A DNA stretch of 64,000 nucleotides from Sternotherus odoratus (taxonomy: Eukaryota > Chordata > Testudines > Kinosternidae). This document shows positions 10,681-21,453 of this stretch, one piece after another; the stretch's first letter is position 1; every line of letters starts with the position of its first letter. The position numbers were made by a program, and so were the translations under genes. The stretch covers positions 20,373,603-20,437,602 of the forward strand of contig JAVMKO010000001.1 in the NCBI GenBank assembly GCA_032164245.1, given 5' to 3'. Under the pieces are notes generated by a model, which searched no databases, was not told the DNA's origin, and worked only from the letters and a program-made list of their open reading frames with translations.

Positions 10681-12404
10681 CTGTGACCGGGTCAGGACTC
10701 ACACATGGTGCCTCCCACTGGCATGTCCGGGAATTAGCTCAGTCCTCTGTGGAGTGCCCTCCGCCAGTGGTGTCCCATGTCATCTGCTCCCCATGGTATC
10801 TGGACCCACGTTGCTCCCCACTTAGCGGCATCCACTTCAGGACACTGTCTTCCGGCACTGCCCCCTAGTCCACGCTCACCCTGTTCCGGGGAGGTCGGCG
10901 GAGGGTTAACTGCTCCGGCCGCGGTGGTCAACCACAACCCCTCAGTCTAGCCCCTCTCATCAAGGGCTGGTTTCAGTCTGTTCCAGCTGCTCCTCCACGA
11001 CCAGGTGCAGTACAAGGGCGAAGGGGCAGACCCAGGCCCACCCACTAGTCTGGGGCCTGACCCAGGGAACCTCTAGTGGCAGCCTCCCTGCCCTCCTTCA
11101 CTCCCTTCGTCCAACCACTGTCCCTGGGCCGCTTTCCCTCTGGACCCTTGCACCTTCTGGGCCCTTCTCCTCAGGGCCTGCAGCCCAGCAGGTAGTGGGT
11201 TGGAGCCCTCTTCTGCTCCCCTGAGCCTGCCCAGCACTGCGCTCTCCAAGGTGCCTGTTTCCTTGGCTCAGGAGACAGTCCTTCTCCCTCACTGAGCATA
11301 GAGAGGCTCAAGCCTGGCTACTACAGCCCCCCAAGATCACGGTTCCAATAGTTGTCGGGGACCACCCAACGCTATCAGGGCCAGAATTGGGTGGTCCCCG
11401 ATCTTGGGGGTCTGTGGTAGCCAGGATTGGGTATCTCCTGCACAGACATGGCCGAAGTTGCAGTCCATTTCCATGCAGTCACGTTGCAAATGTCCATATT
11501 TCCCACATTGAAAGCAGGGCCCGAGCTCTGGGAGACCATCCCGGGTGGGGCCTCCCATGGGGCCCCTGAGTGAACTCCGATTAATGCCCGGGACACTCTG
11601 TAGAGGGGGCACAGATCCTTGTCAAGGTGGAGGTCTGGGGTATCTGGCCCAAGGCCCCGAACAAGCCTCTTGCCTGCGGGGAAGACTCCTTGCTTTGGTC
11701 AGTGCACCCCCTTTCTTTTCAGGGTTAGGACATTCAGCCCTGGGAGGGTGGGCTCTGGTAGCTGGCCCTACCAGTGCTTCCGCTGCGAGGAAGTCCTCCA
11801 TCAGGGTTACAGTGGTGGCTAGTGTCTCTGGCCGAAGCACCCAGGCCCTTCCTCGTGCCAGGAGGATGTGGACGAATTGGTCTAAACTAATTTGTTCCAT
11901 GACTTCGTCCACCGTCCTCCTCTCTGGCTGTAACCGGCGTTTGCCCTCCTCCCTCAGTGCTTGGGCCACCAGCCGGGGTCCAGTGCCTGTGGGGTAGGTC
12001 TAGCTCCATAACCGCTGCCCAAGGCATCCAGGATTGCTGCCTTCACGTGGTATAGTCCCTTGTATCCATCATAGACAGCCCTCAGTACACCGTTTGGGCT
12101 GTTCCGGTCAAGTATGGGGCCAAGAGAGTGGCCCATTGATCAGGGGCCCAACCTGTGACCTGCACCACCCTTTCAAAAGTCATCAAAAAGGCCTCAGGGT
12201 CATCATCAGTACCCATTTTGGTTAGCCGCACCGGCGTGGTGGGGCATGGGTGTCATGGCCACGTCTCCAAGCTGCAGCTCCACGGGGTGTGGCAGTGCTG
12301 TTGCCAGCTGCTGCAGCTGGGCTCCAGCTGCTGAATGAGCTGCTGCTGGAGCTGAGCAGATGCCTTTTTTGAAAACATGAAATCTGAGAGTATGCAGAAG
12401 CAAT
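10681..12404 (-). pseudogene. Gypsy-like retroelement internal region with gag remnant
   Basis: Read on the minus strand from 12404 downward. First comes a glutamine-rich start (around 12390-12300), then LTKMGTDDDPEAFLMTFERV (around 12238-12175). A SCAN-like segment follows with [20 protein letters not shown] and [14 protein letters not shown] (about 11935-11775), then a CCHC zinc knuckle, CFQCGKYGHLQRDC (11475-11516). Gag capsid ends related to the SCAN domain are known from Gmr1-like Gypsy elements. Frames change repeatedly and no protease, reverse transcriptase or integrase was found. The 3' part (10681-11340) has no clear coding. It is continuous with the LTR at 12405-12847; a second LTR is not seen. 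Confidence 0.75.
11335..11405. repeat. Imperfect hairpin at the end of the gag remnant
   Basis: CCCCCCAAGATCA and CGGGGACCACCCAA on the left pair with TTGGGTGGTCCCCGATCTTGGGGG on the right, interrupted by an unpaired segment of about 16 bases in the left arm. It lies in the retroelement just past the zinc knuckle. Whether it is a structural element or the scar of a local inverted duplication cannot be told from the sequence. Confidence 0.6.
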
Positions 12405-12847
12405 TGTAGGCGGTTCTCTTGCCGCCCACGTCACAAACAGGCAGGAGACTCCTTTGTGGCTTCACCAGTGTCCTTTCATTCTATTACAGTGCAAACCCCA
12501 CCACCTATATACAGCTTTATATAAGTCCAGCTTATGCCCAGCCCTCAGCTTGGCTGGCCTCAGGAACGGTTAGCTCTGGCAGGCACCTAGCCTCAGCTAC
12601 CTTCTTCCCAGCTTCCCTTACTTCCCTGCACCTTCTCTCTCTCTCTCTCGGTCTCCTTCCTTCCTTCCCCCTGCCTTCCTTCCTCCCAGGCTTTATATCC
12701 ACCTGGAGGCTACCAGGTGTAGCAGCTTCGGCCCTAATTAGACCCGGACCCCACCCTGCTAGGCAAGGGAGCTGCCAGCAGAGGCTTTTCTGTTCTTAAA
12801 GGGGCAGCAGGGCTGGCTCAGTTACCCCTGGCCAGCACCCTGCCACA
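12405..12847 (-). mobile_element. 5' LTR of the Gypsy-like element
   Basis: On the minus strand it starts TGTGGCAGGGTGCTGGCCAG and ends CCGCCTACA, matching both ends of the solo LTR at 5587-6002 with the same internal order. That order is AAGCCTCTGCT, GGATATAAAGCCTGG, then a purine tract, GTGGTGGGGTTTGCACT, and AAAGGACACTG. The polypyrimidine run at 12636-12690 (CTCTCTCTCTCTC then CCTTCCTTCC) is an expansion within the LTR. A TATA-like GATATAAAG is present. It joins directly to the gag remnant. Confidence 0.85.
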
Positions 12848-13224
12848 CAATACATAGAAGTGCATGGGTTGTGCATGGGCAAAGAATGGAAAGGAACACC
12901 TTAAACTAATGGGATTCCAGGTGTTTAAATGATACGCAGCATTCTTTTCTAGCTCTGGCAGCAGTAAGATATCAGACCGTAACAATGAGAGTCTGATTAA
13001 TCATTTGCTTTTTCCTAAATGGAAACCAATATTTTTTTTATATAATGTGGAAGCAGATTGAAACCCCAGCTTTCAAATTGTATAAAGTAATAATCTACAA
13101 CTCTTGTAGTTGTTGAGATATCAGATTTTATTACCAATCCAGAATCAAAGTTGGTAGGAAAATATCATGATAATAATTAGAATGATCAGAATGTAATGTC
13201 CAAAAGGTCACTACTTGTCAGGGC
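12848..13224. other. Intron, no recognised feature
   Basis: AT-rich sequence between the LTR element and a MIR-like SINE. Nothing recognised. Confidence 0.45.
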
Positions 13225-13455
13225 TAGAAGCGTTTTGGTGGACTGATACAAATACCATCACCTTTCTCTTGTACAGTTCTTTCCATCCATAGAGCTCAAA
13301 GCACTATATAAAGGAGGTCAATAATATTATCCCCACTTTGTAGAATGAGTAATGGAGGCACAGACATATGAAGTGACTTGCTCACCGTCACCCAGCAGGC
13401 TAATAGAACCGAAATTGCCTGAGTCCCAGTCCAGCACTCTACTTTCAAAATCATT
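13225..13455 (-). repeat. MIR-like SINE (minus)
   Basis: The order ATAGAGCTCAAAGCACTATATAAAGGAGGTCAATAATATTATCCCCACTTTGTAGAATGAG, GGCACAGACATATGAAGTGACTTGCTCA and CCCAGCAGGCTAATAGAACC is the reverse complement of a nearly complete MIR-family SINE. Confidence 0.75.
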
Positions 13456-14515
13456 AGACTCTTACTGGTATTGGTGCAACGTCAATGAGCAGAAGGAAAA
13501 TTAACAATCTCTGCAATGAGTTAGCGGTAGTATTTCATACCCAGATTTATATCTTAGAGCAAAACACCTCCTACACAGGCCATCCTGACAATGACTGTAG
13601 AATTGCCCTGGAAATAGCTCCACTGAAACCCCCCCCCCAAAAAACCCCAAGATGATCCCACTTAAAGCAAAAAACCAAGAGTGTGGATTTTGAGTGTTCT
13701 TCACTTTGATCTGGAACCCCTTTGGGATCCCTTTGAAGATGAATCTGGCAGGTCCTCTATAATATGCAAAGAACCATATATTACAAGAGCAACAGGAACT
13801 CTCCCAATTCACTGTTCATGCACAGAGGAGGTCAGTGCATGTGTGAAGGCCTGGAACGGCACTGAGGAAGCTTGAAATTCAGAGGGCTATTCCATATGGA
13901 TCCTAATCTCTGCAATTTTTGCCTCACTCAGAAATTCACATTGGCACAAGCCCCTGCCATGGGGGGATTATACAGTGGAATCTCAGTGACCCAAACACCA
14001 CTCAAATTCAAACCAGGAGGATTTAGCTCATAGTGTCCAAAGATCCAGCATGAGAATATCTGGGATTCAAATAAATGTATGTAAAGGACTTCCAGTTATT
14101 TGTATGTCAATAAAATCAGACATTTTTCAGCAGAAGGCAGATTTTCTAGAATACCGAGTGATGCCTGAAACTTAAAGAAAACAAAAAAAAGTTCTGGCGG
14201 GTTAGATCTTTATTTCTTTCCTCATTTATTATTCATTCCTTTGGAGTAGCTATCCTAATTAATAAGAACTTGCCCTTTCAAAGAGAGAAGCTGGAATCTG
14301 ATCCAAGTAGCTCTGTAAAAAGGAAGATACTGAATGAAGCCATTATTCTAATTAACATTTATGGTCCCAATGTTAGCAGTGTACTTTTAAATATAACAGT
14401 ATTGAAGATATTTCTGTTTAAATTATGTAATGGTTGTGGTCTGGATATGGATTTATATTGCCTTTGGATATCCGTTTAGGCAGATCTAATATGATATAAC
14501 AAAAAGAAAACTTTG
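13456..14515. other. Intron, no recognised feature
   Basis: Contains short homopolymer runs (poly-C at 13629-13638). A 103-codon minus-strand frame at 13501-13812 shows no family resemblance. No feature supported. Confidence 0.4.
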
Positions 14516-14830
14516 TAATGCTTTTGTGCTCACATCTCTCGTCTACGGCTGTGAGACCTGGACACCATAAAAATGGTATATCAAACAGCTAGAAGCCTTC
14601 CATATATGGTCGCTGCACTATATGGTTGGCAGGACAAAATTACCAACGGGGTTCTTCAAAAGTCAAATGCCATAAGTATCGAGGCATATGCCTCACTGGG
14701 TTGGACACATCAATAGGATTCCTGAACATCGACTCCCCAGAAAAAAAAAGTCTGTGGAGAATTGGCACAAGGATATTAGAATCAAGGTTGTTCCAGCTGA
14801 TCAGTTCCTACCGATCTGTGGATATTTTGG
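14516..14830 (+). pseudogene. Non-LTR retrotransposon C-terminal remnant
   Basis: In shifting frames the sequence encodes LVYGCETWTP (around 14540-14570), a piece like KQLEAFH (around 14583), WQDKITN (around 14628) and HWVGHINR (around 14694). This order (YGxETWT, then LEAFH, then WQDKxTN, then RWVGHxxRM) is typical of the post-reverse-transcriptase region of RTE/Jockey-like LINEs and distinct from CR1. Heavily broken. The exact clade is uncertain. Confidence 0.6.
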
Positions 14831-15259
14831 GATGCTCTAATGGTAGAAGGAGATGGTTCCTTGTAAAAATGGCTTTTTCGACAGGTGTTGTAATTAAGAC
14901 ATCGATCTATTTGGCTCAATCAGGTTTTATTTTGGATTGTTCCATTTCTCAGAATTGGAGATAACTACCGTTAAAGAGACTGAAACAATCCTTGACTCAG
15001 AAATGTGTATTTTACCTAAGGAATTGATGTTTGGCCTCTGATTTTACAATAGGATGACTTGCTGGGTTGGGAAGCCTTTTCTTTTACATAGAGCAAAGTT
15101 AGCCCGAGGATGGCCCTCCAGCTTTCCCCTGGGACCTGACATGTACTCAGCAGCACAAAATAAAGTTTTGCAAAGTTATACCCCTCAGCACAGCAGTCAA
15201 GATGCACAGAAGCAGATGATTGTGTAGTTACTGGCTTTTGTTGCCTCTTTTTGTTTCTA
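14831..15259. other. Intron, no recognised feature
   Basis: No exon, RNA or mobile element recognised between the LINE remnant and the pogo-like element. Confidence 0.4.
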
Positions 15260-16096
15260 CAGTGAAACCTCGATATAACGGACTAATTCGGGCGAGGGGG
15301 TGTCCGTTAAAGCCGAAAGTCCGTTATTTAATATTTTTTTTAAATTATTAAATAACGGACTTTTGGCTGACAATGGACACCCCCTCGCCTGAATTAGTCC
15401 ATTATACAGAGTTTTACGGCCAGGAGCCGTCAACCCGCCCGCCCGGGTCCCGGCTGCTGGGATCCAGGCGGGAGCCCTCAGCCCGCCCGCGGGCGGGAAC
15501 CGGCAGCGAGCTCTCCGGCTGCCGGGACCCGGGCGGAAGCCGGCAGCCAGCCCGCCCGCCGGGAGCCAGCAGCACGCCCGCCCGCCCGCAGGCGCAGTCA
15601 ACCCTCCCGCCCGGCTCCCCGCTGCGGGGAGCCGGGCGGGAGCTGTCAGCCCGCCCGCCCAGGACCCCGGCTGCTGGGACCCGGGCGGGGAGCCGGGCAG
15701 ACAGCCCGCAGGGTCCCGGGACTGCATGGGGCCGGGGGCCGGGTGGCAGCCCGCCCCGGGCTCAAACCCCAGCGGCCGCTGGGAGTGGGCAGACAGCCCA
15801 CAGGGTCCCGGCTCCCGGGACCCTCCAAGAGCCCTGTATGGGGCCGGGCGGCAGCCCACCCCCGGCTCAAATCCCAGCGGCCGCTGGGAGCGGGCAGACA
15901 GCCCGCAGGGTCCCGGCTCCCGGGACCCTCCAAGTACCCTGCATACTGGTGGGGGCTGGGCGGCAGCCCGCCCCCAGCTCAAACCCCGGCGGAGCCCTCC
16001 ACAAATGGATTTCGGATGCATCAGACTTTCTGAAAAAATTTGTGCGTTGCATCCGAAGTCCGTTAAATGGAGGTCCGTTAAATCGAGGTTTCACTG
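15260..16096. mobile_element. pogo/Tigger-like element with GC-rich core
   Basis: The terminal inverted repeats CAGTGAAACCTCGATATAACGGAC and GTCCGTTAAATCGAGGTTTCACTG are flanked by TA on both sides (15258-15259 and 16097-16098), the target site of Tc1/mariner/pogo transposons. The left end also holds a second inverted repeat (about 15272-15315 against 15355-15405) around GTCCGTTA motifs. The core (15415-16005) is about 75% GC and made of degenerate tandem units with CCGGGACCC, GGCAGCCCGCCCC and CAGCGGCCGCTGGGAG. Long open frames on both strands there come from stop-poor GC repeats, not a gene. No transposase is present. Confidence 0.88.
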
Positions 16097-17396
16097 TACT
16101 GGTTAATAGTACAGTCAAGAGGAATCCAGGACAAAGCAGAAAAGTGGTTTGTCCCAGAAAAGGAGTGTGGAATGGGAAGTAAAACAGGCAGGCAAAAGAA
16201 GGGCATCCAAAAGAAAATAGCCTGAGGCAGCACAGTGTGTCAGTGAGAGAGGGGGATAAGAAGAACTCGGACAGTTGTTGATGTTGGCTTCAATCTGTAA
16301 TGACTGTGTGGCCCACAAGTCAAAAACATTTGGCTGCCTTTGACAGAGAACAAGAAAGGGGTATGGCTGGTTTTTAGCCATGTTTCTTTTTGTTTCTTTA
16401 ATTAATATTATGTAAATTGGCAAATTGGCGACCACCAATTTCTTTTGCTCAGGCTCTGTTATGAAATATTTTTCTAAGTCTCTTCAGTCCATTAACAAAG
16501 GCCATCTGGAAATCATTTTCTGGCAACCCCTTAGACCTTTAACAAATCAGCCTTCTGTCGCTCATCACCTAGGATTCTGCCTACTCCAGTTTTCACTTCC
16601 CTAACTCTTGTTTGTCTAATATCCTTCCAATACACACTGTAGATTCTTGAGAGCTGTGGCTATATGTTTGTAACTGCCATGTGCGCCTACAGTGATACAG
16701 AAGCAAACAATTATAATACAGAGCTGAGGTCTGAGACTCAAAGTTTAGACTACAATTCTAAACTTTGCCAAAGCACATTGCCTTGGAGTTGGAGTTCAGA
16801 TTAGAGCCCATCTCTTCTATTAAATAATAAATTCAAATAAATAAGACATTTTTTGAACACTTCCAAATAAATTCCAAAAGAAACATACTCGATTATTTTT
16901 CCCTATTTTTGAAGCTCTTTCTGGTATCTTCCTGTAACATGTCTATAGAATTAGAGAAACTAAAGTATATGACAGTTATGAGTGTTAACTTTCTATAGTT
17001 ACTCATTATTTATTGAATGAAAAAATGAAATAAAACTACCTACTAAAAATGTCCAAATTAGAGCTGAGTATTATATTCACAGTCAAAATACAAGCATCTT
17101 GAGTGACTTATGCCCCAATATTTATTTCTGTTTGATCCCAAATCTGAATAATTCTGAATGAATAAAAAAAATTTTCTCACCCAGTTGAAAAACTATCAGA
17201 CCACCAGTGATAGCAGTTTCTAGGTCCCCTCAGAATTCTACGGATTCTCATATCCTAATTGATATCCTAATTGATCTCCAGAGGTGTTGAAATTATTCCA
17301 GTGTCCAGCATAAATTGATTGGTGGCAAAGGCACCGAATAAAACACCAGTGATCCATTGGACCAAGCTCACATTTGTATCTACGTTGTCTTATCTA
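16097..17396. other. Intron, no recognised feature
   Basis: AT-rich intron. Direct duplication ATATCCTAATTGATATCCTAATTGAT at 17250-17275. Otherwise nothing recognised. Confidence 0.45.
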
Positions 17397-17712
17397 CAGA
17401 AGAATCTCAGTTATGATCACCAGTTACGAACCGACCAGTCAACCACGCACCTCATTTGGAACCAGAAATACACAATCAGGCAGCAACAGAAACAAAAATA
17501 AAAAAATGCAAATACACTACAGTACTGTTTTAAACATAACCTTTAAAAAAAATAAAGGGAAAGCAGCATTTTTCTTCTGCATAGTAAAATTTCAAAGCCA
17601 AATTTTTAGTTAATGTTCAGTTGCAAACTTTTGAAAGAAAAACTGTAACATTTTGTTCAGCGTTACAAAGAATCTCCATTCCCCAGGTATTCAAAACGCT
17701 GAGGTTCTACCG
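17397..17712 (-). mobile_element. Tigger-like non-autonomous element, copy 1
   Basis: The left end CAGAAGAATCTCAGTTATGA and right end CGCTGAGGTTCTACCG are inverted repeats flanked by TA (17395-17396 and 17713-17714). The interior reads, in reverse complement, like the element at 20151-20751: shared segments include the stretch around CCATTTGGAACCAGAAATAC / GTTCAAAATAAGGTG and TTTGTTCAGCGTTACAAA / TTTGTAACTCTGAACAAA. No transposase. Confidence 0.75.
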
Positions 17713-18387
17713 TAGTTCACAGTGGTAGTGGGTAAGTTGAGCAAGGATTATATTGTTAAAAAAGAGTGCCATATAAGGTTTAAATAGAAAGTAGAAATAC
17801 CACTTCTATATTCCTACACCATTTAGAACTGAGGAGTTAGTTTAATGACTGTTTCTTGGGGGAGCATGTGGGGAACAGTCCATCTATTGATCTGATGAAA
17901 GTTACAGTGATTTTTCCCTACTCTTCATGAAGTTTCCTTATTTTCTTAACACCCATATTTGGAGCCTGAGAGAATTATTTTGATTCATTTTGACAACTCC
18001 TGAAGGGAAGAACCAACTGGGAAATTTGACTTCTTCAAGGTGTTCATGCTGATTGCTCAATCTGCAGATGCTTGTTTTGTAAGCACATAAGGCAAGGATT
18101 CCTTACATACCTCTCCAAGTTGGCAAGAAACCTTGCTTAGGAGCAGCTTGAATAAATGAATCTAAAACTGATAGACTACAGGGAATCATGTCTTATTTGC
18201 AAACAAGTTTAAGGAAAATGTCCACCAAAATAAACAATATAGATGGCTTTTTTGATGTTGTCAAAGGCCAGCTGGAGACAACAGAATTCAAGCAAAAACC
18301 ACAAAAAATGCCAATATGAAATTATAAAAAGGTATCTATAAATGTATCTTTTGAAAATAAGTCTTACTTCCTATGAAAAAGGGAACA
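17713..18387. other. Intron, no recognised feature
   Basis: Nothing recognised between the Tigger-like element and the minus-strand CR1. Confidence 0.4.
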
Positions 18388-19520
18388 TAGGAATTGCCAT
18401 GCTAGGTCAAGGTCCTCTCTTCCTCAAGGTCCATCTATTCTAACATCCCATCTGTGATGCTTCTCAGTACCAGATGCGTCTCAGGAAGGTGTAAGAACCA
18501 AACAATAGAGAGGTGTGGGGTACTCTGTCCCCTCACATTAGATCTCATCTTGAGCTCTGACAGATTGGCTTAAGACCTGAAATATGAGATGTAATATCTC
18601 TTCCACAAACATTTTTATCATTAGTTATAATAACACAGAATATTCTTGATATCCATATAACGTGTCCAATACCTTTTTTGAATCTTATTAATTTATTGGA
18701 CTCAATGATTTCCTGTGGCAGTCAGTTCCACAGTTTAATTACATGTTATGTGAATAAGTATTTTCTTTGATATTCAATTTACTGCCTTTAATTTCATTGA
18801 ATGTCCTCTGTTGTTGTATTATGAGATGGGGAGAACTGAAGTTCCCTATCTACCTTCTCTAGACAATTCATTATTTTATATACTTTTATCATGTCTCCTC
18901 TACTTCATTACTTTTCTAAGATAAACAATCCCAATCTTTTCAATCTTTCTTCACATGAGAGTTTTTTCCATGGTCTTGATCACTCTCTTTGCCCTTCTCT
19001 AAATCACCCATAATTCTGCAATATCTTTTATTAGACAATGTGTACACAATATTCCATGTGAGGCTACGTCATTGTCTTATATAAAGGCATTTGAATATTC
19101 TCTGTGTTATTTGCTTATCCTATTCCTTATGCAACATAACATCTTTTTTGCCTTTCTGACTGCAGCTGCACATTAGCAGAAGTTTTCATTGAACTATCTG
19201 CACTGATGCCCAGGTCCCTTTTTTGATTTCACACAGTTACTGTAACCTTGCAAGGTGTAGTAATAGTTTAAATTTTCCCTTCAATGTTCCTTAAATTTGC
19301 CTGTAGCAACACTGGATTTCCTTTTACCACTAATGCTGCCCATTCACCTACCTTGTTTAGTTCTCTCTGAAGTTTGTTACAGGTCTCTCTGCTCCTCACA
19401 AACGTAAATGACTTCGAAACCTCGGCAAATTTTGCTAACCCATCACTCACCCTCCTTTCCAGATCATTAATAAATATATTAAACTGTGCAGAACCTTGAG
19501 GAGCCCTGCTGTTAATAGTT
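18388..19520 (-). mobile_element. CR1-type LINE, 3' part
   Basis: On the minus strand the reverse-transcriptase end is followed by the 3' UTR. From 19450 to 19268 the frame has LAKFAEVSKSFTFV (in the place of the FADD box, with the catalytic aspartates lost) and CNKLQRELNKVGEWA. Around 19080-18950 come pieces equal to EYCVHI..., the usual thumb region, and TCTCATGTGAAGAAAGATTGAAAAG. At the low-coordinate end, GGAACATAGGAATTGCCATGCTAGGTCA is a well-known L3/CR1-type 3' segment. Old copy with many stops. Confidence 0.8.
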
Positions 19521-20150
19521 TTTCATTATGAAAATTGATCATTTAATCCTAAAGGTCCCAGTTGAAGAATGTATGGGTCCTACAATCCGGGGTAGGAGGG
19601 AGGAAGACAAATCTCTTAATTTGTCAGTTAAACTTAAACCTTTGCATAAGGACAGAAAATAATCACCCAAAAATTGAGGCACGCAAAATCAATAATTTTT
19701 TTTTTAAATCTTGCCTTGTGTCCATTTCTTTATCATCCTCTGACTTCTTGTGCTGATCTTACTTAATCTTTGCATGTGCTAAAGATGAAAGCAATCATAA
19801 AATATTTATTTTTACCTTGGTAAATATCCACGTAAAATGGATCATCCTTACTGGTAGCTGATACAGTCAGACTGTGGCCTAGAAAGGCAAAAATCTTATT
19901 ATGTAAAGTTGGATCACTATAGTAGTGGAGGACTGGAAGCAGGCCTATCCTGTCTGGAACTGTTTGACAACTCTGCTATCTCTATTCCATATATGTTTAC
20001 ATTAAAAAACCTCTTGTGCGAGTGCATTGGGGGCCAAAACACTATTAGGTACAGAAATCTATAGCCATATTTGATTATTTAATTTAAATATGGATGAGTA
20101 GACAATCCCAGAGCCAAGTAATGTCATTAATTGACTCTGAGGTCAGCATA
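19521..20150. other. Intron, no recognised feature
   Basis: AT-rich intron. No feature recognised. Confidence 0.4.
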
Positions 20151-20751
20151 CAGTAGAAGTTTAGGGTATGTCTTCACGCTCTGGCGGGTAGCGATTGATA
20201 TATTGGCAATTGATTTATCGCATCTCATCAAGACATGATAAATCGATCGCCAAAGGCATTCCCGCTGCCATTGTGAAGGTGGCAGGTAAGTCAGCCTAAG
20301 ATGTGCCGACTTCAGCTACGTTATTCACGTATCTGAAATTGCGTATCTTAGGTCGACCCCCTCCCCCTAGTGTAAACCAAGCCTTAGAGTTACAAATACC
20401 TCAGGAATGGAGATTGTTTGTAACTCTGAACAAAACATTATAGTTGTTCTTTCAAAAGTTTACAACTGAATACTGACTTAATACAGCTTTGAAACTTTAC
20501 AATGCAGAAGAAAAATGTTGCTTTTAATCATCTCCGTTTAAATGAAACAAGCACAGAAACAGTTTCCTTACCTTGTACATTTTTAAAAAACTTTCCTTTC
20601 ATTTTTAGTAGTTTAGTAGTTTACATTTAACACATTACTGTGCTGTATTTGTGTGTGTGTGTCTGCTGCTGCCCGATTTCATACTTTCCGTTCAAAATAA
20701 GGTGTGTAGTTGATCAGTCTGTGATTCTGGTAGAACTCTGAGGTTCTACTG
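20151..20751 (+). mobile_element. Tigger-like element, copy 2, interrupted
   Basis: The left end CAGTAGAA (after TA at 20149-20150) and right end TCTGAGGTTCTACTG (before TA at 20752-20753) are the outer termini. The body resumes after the inserted hAT-type element at about 20386 with AGAGTTACAAATACCTCAGGAATGGAG. Only about 11 bp of the left terminus precede the insertion. The body matches copy 1 at 17397-17712 in opposite orientation. It contains a short (GT)n run at 20650. Confidence 0.8.
20163..20385. mobile_element. hAT-type palindromic element nested in Tigger-like copy
   Basis: The ends AGGGTATGTCTTCACGCT and TAGTGTAAACCAAGCCT are inverted repeats. The internal palindromes ATTTATCGCATCTCATCAAGACATGATAAAT and TTCAGCTACGTTATTCACGTATCTGAA are those of the element at 1206-1498. 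It sits inside the left end of the Tigger-like element, so it inserted later. Flanks TAGAAGTT and TAGAGTTA could be a decayed 8-bp target duplication. Confidence 0.82.
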
Positions 20752-21271
20752 TACTTGTGGGAAGCTGTGAGAAACCAGGCCGTATGAGCAGTTTGCCCAA
20801 AGAAAAGTCCAGCAGTACGAGGCAAACAAAACCTCCACTCCACTGGGAATAAGTGGACAGGATAGGGGAGGGTGTCTGCACCCAGAGAAGCACTAAAGCA
20901 TCTACCAGTCAGAACTCTAAACTCCTCTAGTCTAAAAGAACCCCAAGGTCCCTGGAAATAATCCCTCCTTGCTACCGGAGCAGACTCAAGCCCAATGCAT
21001 ATGGGTTACTCAGTAGATGGTGTAGAGATAATTTTGAAAAACACATTTTATAGGAAATTGCTCCAGGAATCTCCACATCCACTTGCCCTGTCCAGTGCAT
21101 CTGATGTCATTTGCCTATATTTAAATAAGGAAATATGCCATTTCTAACAGCTCTGCCAGACTAAATACCTTTTAATTTGTACCTTATTTTCAAACACTGA
21201 TTTAACAACTGGTTTAACAATCTGATTCAAAGACTTAGTTATGAAAGAAAAAGGGACTGGATTCTTCAATC
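20752..21271. other. Intron, no recognised feature
   Basis: Nothing recognised. Confidence 0.4.
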
Positions 21272-21288
21272 TCTTTCTGAAAGTAGAG

Positions 21289-21436
21289 GTAACAGAGTCC
21301 TGTGGCACCTTAAAGACTAACTAAAGTATTGAAGCATAAGCTTTTGTGGGCTAATATGCACTTCGTCGGATGCAAGCAGTGGAAGGTGACACAGGACTCT
21401 TTGTTACCTCTGCTATTCCAGACTAACCTCTCTGGT
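21289..21436. mobile_element. SINE-like unit with 17-bp target duplications
   Basis: The 148-bp unit is flanked by TCTTTCTGAAAGTAGAG at 21272-21288 and again at 21437-21453, a perfect 17-bp duplication of the kind made by LINE-driven insertion. It begins GTAACAGAGTCCTGTGGCACC and ends with GACACAGGACTCTTTGTTACCTCTGCTATTCCAGACTAACCTCTCTGG, so its two halves pair as a hairpin. It includes CATAAGCTTTTGTGGGCTAATATGCACTTCGTCGGATGCA, typical of an abundant turtle/crocodilian repeat. The hairpin at 17-195 uses the same unit. No coding sequence. Confidence 0.85.
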
Positions 21437-21453
21437 TCTTTCTGAAAGTAGAG

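Noticed and set aside
10524..10868. A 114-codon frame as a gene
   Set aside because: It spans the joint between a CR1 3' UTR and the LTR element.
15257..16182. Overlapping open frames of 254 and 269 codons on opposite strands
   Set aside because: They lie across both termini of a pogo-like element and its GC-rich repeated core, where stop codons are rare by composition. The proline/glycine/arginine-rich translations in several frames show the repeat, not a protein family.
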